Assembly: GCA_038242095.1 (NCBI GenBank)
Contig: JBBSSJ010000095.1
Coordinates: 1 to 15,250, forward strand
Reading direction: 5' to 3'
Length of the DNA: 15,250 bases
DNA from: Persicitalea sp038242095
Lineage (GTDB): Bacteria; Bacteroidota; Bacteroidia; Cytophagales; Spirosomataceae
A program made the translations under genes and the position numbers. Under the pieces are notes generated by a model. It did no database searches, was not told the origin of the DNA, and saw nothing but the letters and a program-made list of their open reading frames with translations. Shown in pieces: positions 1-7,466 of the stretch. Each line of letters opens with the position of its first letter. The stretch's first letter is position 1.

Positions 1-168
1 AAATACCTTTACTGCGCCCAACAACGGTTGGTTGTGCGCTTCCCAACCGTCGATAGCAGCTTCCAGCATATTGTTGACAAGGCTCACCTCCTGGTCGGTC
101 AGCGCGCGGTTGGCCTGATAAATCCACAGGCGGGAGTCGAAACTTATGTCGTCGAAACGAATGTTCAT
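1..168 (-). CDS. Small conserved Bacteroidota protein (N-terminal part, often mislabelled 'ABC transporter ATPase')
   Basis: The first 56 residues of a minus-strand gene are present; the rest lies left of the window. It starts with ATG at 168 (MNIRFDDISFDSRLWIYQAN...) and stays open to base 1. The pattern 'SRLWIYQANRALTDQE', then an acidic amphipathic stretch, then 'WEAHNQPLLGAVKVF' matches my memory of a short (about 150-165 residue) soluble family in Bacteroidota that databases carry under the misleading name 'ABC transporter ATPase'. No Walker motif is present in the visible part, so that name should not be taken as function. No signal peptide or membrane segment is seen. It reads in the same direction as the Fe-S genes but is separated from them by 144 bp, so it may have its own promoter. 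Function unknown. Confidence 0.7.
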   Translation of the reverse strand, partial: MNIRFDDISFDSRLWIYQANRALTDQEVSLVNNMLEAAIDGWEAHNQPLLGAVKVF

Positions 169-312
169 TTTTTCAATGATGAGTTATGACGGGGTCCGGT
201 GCGCCGGAGCGACCCGTGCAATGATGAATGGGCACACCATGAGGTCCCCCACTTTTCCTGCCGCAAAACTAACTATTCAAGTCGGCTTTTTACCTTCGGT
301 CTTTTGAAAAAC
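169..312. other. Intergenic region upstream of the left-edge gene
   Basis: No gene is seen. On the minus strand a sequence TAGTTTTG at 271-264 matches the Bacteroidota -7 box TAnnTTTG, but no TTTG lies about 19-20 bases upstream, so it is only a half-site for the left-edge gene. A short GC-rich hairpin (TCCGG / CCGGA, 4-base loop) lies near 195-209. Confidence 0.4.
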
Positions 313-1110
313 CTATAAACCCTCCGCCTCGGCGATGAGTTCAGCGAGGTCACGTACTTTGACCGAATCCTCTTTATCCTTGTTTTTCAGTCCGTCGGTC
401 ATCATCACCATGCAGAACGGGCAGGAAACGGCGATGGTATAGGCCCCCGTGCCAAGGGCCTCCTCGATGCGCTCGATGTTGACTTCCTTACGGCCCGGCT
501 CGGCGTCTTTGAACATTTGGGCACCGCCCGCGCCGCAACAAAATCCCTTGGCGCGGCTGCGCTTCATCTCTGTCAGATCGGCGTCGAGCGCCTCGATTAC
601 GCGGCGCGGCGCTTCGTAGATGCCATTGGCCCGGCCCAGGTAGCACGAATCGTGAAAGGTAATTTTACGGCCTTTGAACGCGCCGCCTTCCACGGTCAGG
701 CGGCCCTCGTCGATGAGTTGCTGCAATAGCACCGAATGGTGAATTACTTCATAGTTTCCTCCCAATTCGGGGTACTCATTTTTCAGGGTATTGAAGCAGT
801 GCGGACAGGCAGTTACGATTTTCTTGACGTTGTACATGTCCAACACCTGAATATTGGCCATCGCCTGCATCTGAAACAAAAACTCATTTCCCGCCCGCCG
901 GGCCGGATCACCGGTACAGCTTTCCTCGGTACCCAGCACGGCAAATTTTATCCCGACTTTATTCAGAATTTTCACAAAAGCTACCGTGATTTTCTTACTC
1001 CGGTCGTCGAACGAGCCCGCGCAACCCACCCAAAACAGAATTTCAGGCGACTCGCCATTAGCGGCCATCTCGGCCATCGTCGGGACTGTATATTGAGGTG
1101 TATTGGTCAT
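313..1110 (-). CDS. CCG-domain (Fe-S)-binding protein, HdrB/LutA-like soluble redox subunit
   Basis: A 265-residue soluble protein with two cysteine-rich (CCG, PF02754-type) domains. The first has C30, C65 and the pair C102-P-H-C105; the second has C156, the signature C191-C192-G193 and the pair C230-P-F-C233, the arrangement that in HdrB-type proteins holds a non-cubane 4Fe-4S cluster. The first domain lacks a CC-G pair, as is common in the LutA/GlpC-like branch. It is the last gene of a minus-strand operon, 45 bp after the three-helix membrane protein and downstream of the membrane 4Fe-4S protein, its likely partner in moving electrons to or from the membrane. I place the start at ATG 1110; an in-frame TTG two codons upstream (1116) is possible. 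There is no clear ribosome binding site to decide. Membership of the family is secure; the electron donor is inferred. Confidence 0.88.
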   Translation of the reverse strand: MTNTPQYTVPTMAEMAANGESPEILFWVGCAGSFDDRSKKITVAFVKILNKVGIKFAVLGTEESCTGDPARRAGNEFLFQMQAMANIQVLDMYNVKKIVTACPHCFNTLKNEYPELGGNYEVIHHSVLLQQLIDEGRLTVEGGAFKGRKITFHDSCYLGRANGIYEAPRRVIEALDADLTEMKRSRAKGFCCGAGGAQMFKDAEPGRKEVNIERIEEALGTGAYTIAVSCPFCMVMMTDGLKNKDKEDSVKVRDLAELIAEAEGL

Positions 1111-1155
1111 TTTCAAAAATTGTTATGCGGTTTGATGATTTAGCCAGACTTTGAG

Positions 1156-1491
1156 TCACCATTTATCCTGCTCGATAAAGCGCTGTCCTCCAACCATAAA
1201 AGCAATGGTTAGGAAGCTGGTAACAGGAATTCCTAACAAAACTGGAACCAAATCGTATTTTGTACCTTCTAATTTGTACATAATATAGCCCTCTAGTACA
1301 AACAATGCCGCTAAAATGAGCGAGTAGATTCCCGCCAAGCGGGCCAAACCCTTTTTATCACGGATTTTGGTAGGTGACTTAGGGAAGTTAGCCAGTAGAT
1401 GCGTAGCCTCCCATTTCCCGACATAAACGCCCAGACTAGCAACGAACAGCCCCATTCCAATAAATATGTAAAGCGCCATCATATTAGTCAC
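1156..1491 (-). CDS. Three-helix membrane protein of the Fe-S operon
   Basis: A 111-residue, strongly hydrophobic protein with three predicted membrane helices at about residues 4-24, 51-70 and 80-101, and a basic loop between the first two (KSPTKIRDKKG). It lies inside the operon, 24 bp after the membrane 4Fe-4S protein and 45 bp before the CCG protein, so it is probably a small accessory or anchor subunit of the same complex. No cofactor-binding cysteine is present and no obvious pair of haem-ligand histidines. The frame opens with GTG at 1491; ATG codons at 1482 and 1479 are alternative starts and may be the real one. The layout of three helices with a short basic loop is loosely like DUF3784 proteins, but I do not claim that family. 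Real gene by position and composition; function unknown. Confidence 0.75.
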   Translation of the reverse strand: MTNMMALYIFIGMGLFVASLGVYVGKWEATHLLANFPKSPTKIRDKKGLARLAGIYSLILAALFVLEGYIMYKLEGTKYDLVPVLLGIPVTSFLTIAFMVGGQRFIEQDKW

Positions 1492-1515
1492 GTTTTTAAA
1501 ATATTCACTTTCAAC

Positions 1516-2862
1516 TCATTTCAACTCCTCCGCCCAGTTGAACCGATCCGCCGGAGAGAATTTCCATGGGGCCTGATTAGTTTCCATATTGCCGAACATC
1601 GCGTTCCAGGGACCGGGGGCCTTGGCTTCTTCCATAATCTGAAAGCGGCGCAATTGCAGAATAATGTCCAGCGGATTGATAAGAATCGGGCATTCCTGCA
1701 CGCAGGCGTTGCAAGTCGTGCAGGCTAGAATTTCCTCTTCCAGAATATAGTCGCCCAGCAGACTCTTGCCGTCGTCCACGAATGAACCACTATTGGCTTG
1801 CATATTTCGCCCCACGTCTTCAAGGCGGTCGCGGGTGTCCATCATGATCTTGCGCGGCGAGAGCTTTTTGCCCGTGATATTGGCCGGACAAGCCGCCGTG
1901 CAGCGTCCGCACTCGGTGCAGGAATAAGAGTCCATCAGATTTTTCCAGCTCAGATCCTGCACGTCCTTGGCCCCGAAGCGAGCGGGCGGCACTCCGTCAG
2001 CAACGGGCTCAGCCGCATCGATCGTGGCGTCAGGTACGCCCAGCATGATTTTGACCTCCTTAGTGATCTCCGGCATGTTCTGCATTTCGCCCTTGGGAAT
2101 GAGTCGGGCAAAATAGGTGTTCGGAAACGCCAGCGCGATATGCAGATGCTTTGAGTAGGTCACATACACCGCAAAACCAAGAATACCCACGATATGAAAC
2201 CACCACGCGCCGCGTTCCAGCACGATGAGCGAGCCTTCGCTCCAACCCGCAAAGAGCGGTTTCAGGAACTGGCTGAACAGGAAAGTACCCGCCTTGGTGT
2301 AATGCACGCTGTTCATATCCTGCAGCACTGAGTCGGCGGCGTTCATCGTCAGAATGGCGATCATTAGAATTATTTCGAAGATCAAGATCAGATTGCCGTC
2401 CAGTTTGGGCCAGCCCTTCATTTCACGGTGCTTGCTGGCCTGGAGGCGATCCACTTTTACGACATCGCGCCGTAGCAGGAAAATAACGCAAACCGTCAGC
2501 ACGCCCACCGCCAAAAACTCGAAGAAGCCCAGTAAATACAGGTAGCCCGACCCAAAGAACGGCGCAAACATCCGGTGCTGTCCCGATAGCCCGTCCAGGA
2601 TAATTTCCAGCACCTCGATGTTGATGAGCAAAAATCCGGCGTAAATAATGAAGTGCATGAAGCCCACGACCGGCCGGTCGAACATTTTCTTCTGCCCGAA
2701 AGCTACCCGCAGCATAGTACCCAGTCGCTCACCGGGGTGGTCGGTACGGTCCTCGGGGCGGCCCAGTTGGATGGTCTTTTTGATAATGCCGACTCGTTTG
2801 GCGATCAGCCAAACGGCGATGCCCAGGACAATAGCGAACAGTATTTGCTGAATGTATTCCAT
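1516..2862 (-). CDS. Membrane 4Fe-4S dicluster protein with NarI-like domain (probable ETF:quinone-type oxidoreductase subunit)
   Basis: A 448-residue integral membrane iron-sulfur protein. Five hydrophobic helices are visible at about 5-26, 65-89, 106-130, 157-176 and 221-238, the layout of the haem-b NarI/DsrM-like domain; histidines in or near helices (H70, H223, H239) are possible haem ligands. The C-terminal soluble half has two ferredoxin-type clusters: C315-x2-C318-x2-C321-x3-C325 and C381-x2-C384-x2-C387-x3-C391, both followed by Pro. With the CCG protein downstream it supplies all parts of the fused one-piece oxidoreductases of the EmoA type (haem-b domain, two 4Fe-4S, CCG domains) that deliver electrons from ETF to menaquinone; here they are on separate chains. 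It is the first gene of the operon, so the upstream inverted repeat at 2958-2975 may control all three. Domain calls are secure, the ETF link is inference. Confidence 0.88.
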   Translation of the reverse strand: MEYIQQILFAIVLGIAVWLIAKRVGIIKKTIQLGRPEDRTDHPGERLGTMLRVAFGQKKMFDRPVVGFMHFIIYAGFLLINIEVLEIILDGLSGQHRMFAPFFGSGYLYLLGFFEFLAVGVLTVCVIFLLRRDVVKVDRLQASKHREMKGWPKLDGNLILIFEIILMIAILTMNAADSVLQDMNSVHYTKAGTFLFSQFLKPLFAGWSEGSLIVLERGAWWFHIVGILGFAVYVTYSKHLHIALAFPNTYFARLIPKGEMQNMPEITKEVKIMLGVPDATIDAAEPVADGVPPARFGAKDVQDLSWKNLMDSYSCTECGRCTAACPANITGKKLSPRKIMMDTRDRLEDVGRNMQANSGSFVDDGKSLLGDYILEEEILACTTCNACVQECPILINPLDIILQLRRFQIMEEAKAPGPWNAMFGNMETNQAPWKFSPADRFNWAEELK

Positions 2863-2868
2863 TCCTTA

Positions 2869-2910
2869 GTTGACAGTTGACCGGTACGCCGGTGCGGGTT
2901 GACAGTTGAC
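2869..2910. repeat. 13-bp direct repeat flanking a small palindrome
   Basis: GTTGACAGTTGAC occurs at 2869-2881 and again at 2898-2910. Between the copies is the imperfect palindrome ACCGGTACGCCGGT (2880-2893). The block sits just upstream of the Fe-S operon start codon (2862), within its leader. It could be a small dispersed intergenic repeat or a slippage product; no function can be read from it. Confidence 0.7.
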
Positions 2911-2957
2911 GGTGCAGGAAGCTTAACTCCTTTTTCGTTCAGTTCTTTCTGCTTATA

Positions 2958-2975
2958 TGGTATGCTTGCATACCA
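2958..2975. promoter_or_regulatory. 18-bp inverted repeat, candidate operator of the Fe-S operon
   Basis: TGGTATGCTTGCATACCA is a perfect inverted repeat with 8-bp arms and a 2-bp centre. It lies about 95 bp upstream of the first gene of the minus-strand Fe-S operon, with no T-run next to it, so it looks more like a binding site for a dimeric repressor than a terminator. No clean Bacteroidota promoter was found on the minus strand here, so the position relative to the promoter is unknown. Confidence 0.4.
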
Positions 2976-3122
2976 ATAACGAATATCGGGAAAAATGTTC
3001 TGTACGCAAGCAGTAAGTTAGATTAAAATTGAGAATAAGTACGCAGAAAAGCCCGACAACACGGTAAAATGATTTACATGGCTCACGAAGCCCGAAGTTT
3101 TTGAAAAGATTTATGAGAAATA

Positions 3123-3154
3123 TTTGGGCAATCCAAAACGGACTTCTATTTTTG
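3123..3154 (+). promoter_or_regulatory. Bacteroidota-type promoter of tRNA-Phe
   Basis: TTTG at 3123-3126 (-33 box) and TATTTTTG at 3147-3154 (a perfect TAnnTTTG -7 box) are separated by 20 bases. The start of transcription would fall near 3161, about 20 bases before the tRNA. It is the best promoter match in the window and supports a Bacteroidota host. Confidence 0.75.
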
Positions 3155-3181
3155 CAGTCCCAAAAGGGGTCAAGTGAGCTT

Positions 3182-3254
3182 GGTGATGTAGCTCAGTTGG
3201 TAGAGCAAAGGACTGAAAATCCTTGTGTCGGCGGTTCGATTCCGTCCATCACCA
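3182..3254 (+). tRNA. tRNA-Phe (GAA)
   Basis: A 73-base cloverleaf. Acceptor stem GGTGATG (3182-3188) pairs with CATCACC (3247-3253), followed by discriminator A; the D arm is GCTC...GAGC, the anticodon stem AAGGA/TCCTT (3208-3212 with 3220-3224), and the T loop GGTTCGATTCC. The anticodon GAA lies at 3215-3217 and reads Phe codons. The 3' CCA is not encoded (the genome has CTC after the discriminator), so it must be added after transcription. A promoter precedes it and a terminator follows, so it is a single-gene transcription unit. Confidence 0.96.
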
Positions 3255-3267
3255 CTCAGATAATAAG

Positions 3268-3304
3268 GCAGTTACGACTTTAAAATCGTGACTGCTTTTT
3301 TTTT
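3268..3304 (+). terminator. Rho-independent terminator of tRNA-Phe
   Basis: A 10-bp stem (GCAGTTACGA at 3268-3277 with TCGTGACTGC at 3286-3295, one G-T pair) closes an 8-base loop and is followed at once by nine T residues (3296-3304). It lies 13 bases after the tRNA. On the other strand it would lie just behind the end of the dead Fic gene. Confidence 0.88.
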
Positions 3305-3318
3305 GTACAGTATATTCG

Positions 3319-3985
3319 TCACGAAGGCAGCTCTACCAGACGAAAACGGGTGCTGCGTCCGCCCGAATCCTACTTTTCCAGCACTTCTTGTTCCACTAGG
3401 TTCTGAATATCCCGCAGGGCAATATCGGTAGAGACTTTCGTGATTTTCGCCCACTTGGAAGTGTTGAGCTTTCCATCAAATCCATCCAGTGACTTGTTCA
3501 GTATCAATTTTTGTCGATCGGATAAATCTTTTTGATTAAGAAAAGCACGATCGAGGTAGGCCAAAAACTATTCCAGCCATTCGGTAATATCCAGATCGCC
3601 CTTTTGCGTATTTTCCAGAATGTCAAAGTATTGCCTTCGCTCCAATTGAATTTGCGTTGACATACTGCAAAAGCGTTGGCGGCTATGGCCAGACCGGGCC
3701 AATTGCAAATCGGTAATGGTCTGGACAATGCGGCCGTTGCCATTGTCGAAAGGATAGATTGTCACAAACCACAAGTGAGCCAGCGCAGCCTTCAAGACTG
3801 CATCATGGTCATTGTTCTGATTGAACCAACGGCTAAATGTTTCCATTTCTGCCGGAACTCTCCCTGCGGAAGGGGCTTAAAAATGGGCTTTCTCCTGGCC
3901 CATGGCTCCCGATATAACCGGCATAGGTCCTTGCGAAGAATCGTGTCAGTTTCCAATGTTGAGCTTAAATAGGCCACTGCGACCC
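3319..3985 (-). pseudogene. Decayed Fic-family (AMP-transferase) gene, 5' truncated, four in-frame stops
   Basis: One minus-strand reading frame from about 3985 down to a TGA at 3319-3321 aligns, by eye, with the C-terminal two thirds of a Fic/DUF4172 protein: GRSGLFKLNIGN, then PVISGAMGQEKAHF, then the block VPAEMETFSRWFN, the Fic core AHLWFVTIYPFDNGNGRIV, then DITEWLE, and the C-terminal helix-turn-helix-like end. Four stops interrupt it: TGA at 3948-3946 (in place of Trp-Arg, with three bases lost), TAA at 3879-3877 (for Glu), TAG at 3570-3568 (for Trp) and TAG at 3372-3370 (for Gln). The Fic motif is damaged too: catalytic His is Tyr (YPF for HPF) and the last Arg is Gln. The N-terminal DUF4172 part is missing. 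No function is expected. The longest intact piece (3568-3846, 92 codons) should not be annotated as an active Fic protein. Confidence 0.88.
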
Positions 3986-4194
3986 ATCCACGAACTCTGC
4001 CATCTGGTGCATCACGACCGCACCAGGAATTTTATGGACTTGCAGGAAAAGGAATTTCCAACTGGAAGAAATGGAACATGAGGCTGGAGGGGTTGTCAGC
4101 CTAAAAAAAGTTTCTACTTCCGCCCTATCTTCCTACATTCGCCAAGCAAATTCCTACTTCCAGAACGGGTTGGAAGCCCTTATCACTTCTCTTC
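3986..4194. other. Intergenic region between the Fic remnant and the BNR protein gene
   Basis: No intact gene is seen. The left part may hold further unrecognisable Fic sequence; a minus-strand frame reading LQVHKIPGAVVMHQMAEF at about 4000-4055 is open but not identifiable. The right part (4111-4161) has the promoter-like motif and three-fold repeat listed separately. Confidence 0.5.
4111..4141 (+). promoter_or_regulatory. Candidate promoter of the BNR protein gene with three-fold repeat
   Basis: TTTC at 4111-4114, a 19-base spacer and TACATTCG at 4134-4141 each differ by one base from the Bacteroidota consensus TTTG / TAnnTTTG at the ideal spacing; the gene starts at 4195. The motif TT(T/C)CTAC(T/A)TTC occurs three times, beginning at 4111, 4130 and 4151, that is about every two helical turns, which may be an operator or simply chance in a pyrimidine-rich leader. 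Confidence 0.4.
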
Positions 4195-7100
4195 ATGAAA
4201 AAAATCTACTTTCTCCTCCTGGCCGTTACCCTTAGCGCCACCACGGGTTTTTCCCAAAAACTCGACCAAAAAGATTTTAAGCAACTCAGCTACCGTTTCA
4301 TCGGGCCGGATGGCAACCGGGCCATCGCCATTGCGGGCGAGCCGGGCAACAACGCCGTAACCTACATCGGCGCGGCCTCGGGTGGCATTTTCAAGACCGA
4401 CGACCAGGGCGTGACGTGGAAACCCATTTTCGACGATCAGGAGGTTTCATCCATCGGGGCGCTGGCGTTGGCACCTGATCATCCCAAACAAGTCTGGGCG
4501 GGCACGGGTGAGACTTTCGTGATTCGTCCGGCGCACTCACTGGGCGACGGGATTTACAAATCGTCGGACGCGGGCAAGACGTGGAAGAACATGGGGCTAC
4601 CGAAATCGGGCAGGATTGGGCGCGTGATCGTCAGCCCGAAGGATACCAATACGGTTTTTGCCTGCGCACTGGGCCATACTTACGGACCGCAGCAGGAGCG
4701 GGGCGTTTATCGTACCAAGGACGGCGGCAAAAGCTGGGAGCAAGTGCTTTTCGTAAACGAACAAACGGGAGCCAATGATTTGGCGATCAACCCGCAAAAT
4801 CCCGATATTCTCTTTGCCGGGATGTGGAATATCAACATCAATACATGGGGGCTGCACAGCGGCGGGCCGGGCGGCGGCGTGTACCGTTCCAAAGATGGCG
4901 GTAAAAGCTGGGAGCCTATGTACGCTAAAGGTTTGCCAGGCGGGCCGGACAATCCTGTGGGCAAAGTGGCGGTGGCCGTGGCACCAGGTAAGCCCAACGT
5001 AGTTTACGCACTGTTCGAGATGCATAGTCCGGCGCTGTATCGCTCGGAGGACGGCGGCGAAAGCTGGAAACTGATGTCGCGCGACCACAGCATGATGGAG
5101 CGCGCGCCCTACTACGGCCGCATCACCGTCGCGCCCGACGACGCCAACGAGATCCACACCATCAGCGTGAAGCACGGCGTGTCCAAAGATGGCGGCAAAA
5201 CCTTTGACTTCGGCTACAAAGGCGGTGGCGACAACCACGATTACTGGATCGACCCGCTGAACGGCGACCGCCAGATGATGGCCCACGACGGCGGCGCCAG
5301 CATTACACTCAACCGCATGAAGTCGTTTCAAAACGTCAAGCAGCCCATCGCGCAGATGTACCACGTATCGGTGGACAACCGCGTGCCGTATTTTGTGTAC
5401 GGCAATCGGCAGGATGGCTACTCCTATCGAGGGCCGAGCAACCCAATTGGCGGCGGCATTCCGCTGAGTAGCTGGACCGCCGTGGGCGGCTGCGAGAGCG
5501 GCTTCGCTAAAGTCGATCCCTTCGACGACAACATCATGTGGTCGGGCTGCTACGACGGCGGTCTGGACGTATATGACTTGCGCACCAACCACGCCCGCGA
5601 CGTGCGCGTGTGGCCCGAGGCAGGCTACGGCTGGACGCCCGCCGATATGAAGTACCGCTGGCACTGGAATTTCCCGCTCAGTTTTTCGTCCCATACGCCG
5701 CACCGCGTGTACGTAGGCAGCCAGGTGGTCCACAAGTCCGACGATTTCGGCCAAAGCTGGCAGGTCATCAGCCCCGACCTGACAACCAACGATAAATCGC
5801 ACCAGCAAAACTCGGGTGGCATCGCCACGGATAACCTGATGACCTTCGACGGCAACGTACTTTTTGCCATCGAGGAGTCGCCCGTGCAGAAGGACCTAAT
5901 TTGGGTCGGGACCAACGACGGACTGGTGCAGCTCACCCGCGATGGCGGCAAGAACTGGGAGAATGTTAGCCAAAACCTGAACGTACCCAAATGGGGTACC
6001 ATCGCCAACATCGAACCCTCGCGCTACGCGGAGGGAACGGCTTACGTCAGCGTGGACTTGCACCAAATGGGCGATTTTGACCCGTATATCTTGAAAACCA
6101 CGGATTATGGTAAAAGCTGGACAAAAATTAGCGGCGGCATCCCCAAGTCCATTCTGAGTTTTGTCCACGTCGTGAAAGAAGACCCCGCCGTTCGCGGCCT
6201 GCTCTACGCCGGAACTGACAACAGCGTATACGTCTCGCCTGACGACGGGGCCAGCTGGTCGTCGTTGCGGCTTGACATGCCGCCCGCGCCGGTGTATTGG
6301 TTGGAAGTACAAAAGGAATTTGGTGATTTGGTGGTGGCGACCTACGGGCGTGGCTTCTACATTCTGGACGACCTGACGCCGATCCGTGAAATGGCCAAGG
6401 CCCGTCCGATAGCCAACGCGTTGCTGCCCGTTCGCAAGGGCTACCGTTTTCAGGAAGGCGAGTCACGACATACCGAGAGTACCCTCGGCGACGGACGCGG
6501 TCCCAACTATGGCGTACCCATTCATTACTACCTGAAAGACACGCTGGCCAAAGCGCCGATGATCAGTATTTTACAAGATAGTAAAGAAATTCGCACGGTT
6601 AGAGGCACCAATAAGCCGGGTATCAACCGCGTGTGGTGGGATTTGCGCCACGAATCGCCTCTAACGCCCCGGCTGCGGACGCTACCGCCCGGCAAGACTT
6701 GGGTAACGTTCGGTAAGGACAGCACCCGCACGCTGCTGGCGTGGGACATCGACATCCACTCCGGCCTGCTCGGCCCGCGCGTCTCGCCGGGTACCTTCAC
6801 GGCGCAGGTCGATCTTGGCGGTGGCAAGTCAAGTCAGTCCATAACGATATTGAAAGACCCGAATACGGCGGGTACTTTGTCGGACATTGCGGCGCAGGAA
6901 AAATTCAGCCTGGAACTCCGTACCGCCCAAAATCAGGCTGTAGAGTTGATTAACGGTTTGGAAAAAAAGCGGGCTAAAATGGCGAGTCTGCTGCCGATGG
7001 TCTCGGATAAAAAGCTGAGCGCCGGTCTGCAAAAGCTCGACGAAGCCGCCACGCGAATCTCGGCCCAACTTTACGACATCCACCTCACCGGTGCGCGTGA

Positions 7101-7332
7101 AGACGCCTTCCGCAATCCCGTAAAATTGTACAGCCGCCTCGGCGCCCTAGCCAGCGACATCGGGGCCAACGGCGTGGATTTTCCGCCGACCAACCAGCAG
7201 CGGGAAGTTTTCGAGGTGCTTCGTGCGCAACTGATGAAGGCACAAAAAGAACATGAGGCTTTGGTAAATAACGAATTACAGGTTTTAGAGAAGCGGTTAA
7301 TGAAGATGAACAGAGTTTGGTCTTTGAAATAG
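4195..7332 (+). CDS. Secreted BNR/Asp-box (VPS10-like) beta-propeller protein
   Basis: A 1045-residue exported protein. Residues 1-20 form a signal peptide (MKKIYFLLLAVTLSATTGFS, cut before QK). Ten Asp-box motifs (S/T-x-D-x-G-x-T/S-W) are visible at about residues 67, 123, 173, 231, 283, 330, 515, 581, 635 and 681 (KTDDQGVTW, KSSDAGKTW, RTKDGGKSW and so on), so residues 30-730 should fold into one or two beta-propellers, as in sortilin/VPS10 and sialidase-like proteins. About 300 C-terminal residues follow without Asp boxes, with a helical, Lys-rich end (910-1045). Such proteins are common in Bacteroidota, often named 'glycosyl hydrolase' or 'sortilin'; the Asp box alone does not prove an enzyme, and I see no sialidase FRIP/active-site set. 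No C-terminal sorting domain is evident. It appears to be monocistronic; a putative terminator hairpin follows at 7373. Confidence 0.88.
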   Translation: MKKIYFLLLAVTLSATTGFSQKLDQKDFKQLSYRFIGPDGNRAIAIAGEPGNNAVTYIGAASGGIFKTDDQGVTWKPIFDDQEVSSIGALALAPDHPKQVWAGTGETFVIRPAHSLGDGIYKSSDAGKTWKNMGLPKSGRIGRVIVSPKDTNTVFACALGHTYGPQQERGVYRTKDGGKSWEQVLFVNEQTGANDLAINPQNPDILFAGMWNININTWGLHSGGPGGGVYRSKDGGKSWEPMYAKGLPGGPDNPVGKVAVAVAPGKPNVVYALFEMHSPALYRSEDGGESWKLMSRDHSMMERAPYYGRITVAPDDANEIHTISVKHGVSKDGGKTFDFGYKGGGDNHDYWIDPLNGDRQMMAHDGGASITLNRMKSFQNVKQPIAQMYHVSVDNRVPYFVYGNRQDGYSYRGPSNPIGGGIPLSSWTAVGGCESGFAKVDPFDDNIMWSGCYDGGLDVYDLRTNHARDVRVWPEAGYGWTPADMKYRWHWNFPLSFSSHTPHRVYVGSQVVHKSDDFGQSWQVISPDLTTNDKSHQQNSGGIATDNLMTFDGNVLFAIEESPVQKDLIWVGTNDGLVQLTRDGGKNWENVSQNLNVPKWGTIANIEPSRYAEGTAYVSVDLHQMGDFDPYILKTTDYGKSWTKISGGIPKSILSFVHVVKEDPAVRGLLYAGTDNSVYVSPDDGASWSSLRLDMPPAPVYWLEVQKEFGDLVVATYGRGFYILDDLTPIREMAKARPIANALLPVRKGYRFQEGESRHTESTLGDGRGPNYGVPIHYYLKDTLAKAPMISILQDSKEIRTVRGTNKPGINRVWWDLRHESPLTPRLRTLPPGKTWVTFGKDSTRTLLAWDIDIHSGLLGPRVSPGTFTAQVDLGGGKSSQSITILKDPNTAGTLSDIAAQEKFSLELRTAQNQAVELINGLEKKRAKMASLLPMVSDKKLSAGLQKLDEAATRISAQLYDIHLTGAREDAFRNPVKLYSRLGALASDIGANGVDFPPTNQQREVFEVLRAQLMKAQKEHEALVNNELQVLEKRLMKMNRVWSLK

Positions 7333-7372
7333 GGATTCGCGCTGATATAGCATCATATAATAATGAGGTTAC

Positions 7373-7406
7373 TTACAAAAAATTATTTTTAGAGGTTTTT
7401 TTGTAA
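7373..7406. terminator. AT-rich hairpin downstream of the BNR gene
   Basis: TTACAAAAAA (7373-7382) and TTTTTTGTAA (7397-7406) form a perfect 10-bp inverted repeat with a 14-base loop, in a very AT-rich spacer (7333-7466) that holds no gene. It could end transcription from the BNR gene or lie within the promoter of the lipoprotein; the TTTAACTTG at 7418-7426 is a poor -7-like match. Weak evidence for either role. Confidence 0.35.
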
Positions 7407-7466
7407 AAAAAATTTTATTTAACTTGAATCTGATATTTCAATTTCATCTCAAACTTTTTCTAATCA

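Noticed and set aside
736..1143. Plus-strand frame of 135 codons opposite the CCG protein
   Set aside because: Antisense shadow of a gene with conserved Cys motifs; no motif of its own.
3101..3283. Short plus-strand frame (60 codons) spanning the tRNA
   Set aside because: It runs straight through the tRNA-Phe gene and has no independent support.
3319..3985. Recoding of TAG (amber suppression) to explain the Fic gene
   Set aside because: TAA and TGA also interrupt the same frame, the catalytic His is lost, and TAG is used as a normal stop by B1 and the nucleotidyltransferase nearby.
4597..5808. Long minus-strand open frame (403 codons) inside the BNR gene
   Set aside because: It is antisense to a clearly coding, repeat-rich gene; the translation is Val/Ala/His-rich without any motif, which is the usual shadow of a GC-biased codon pattern.
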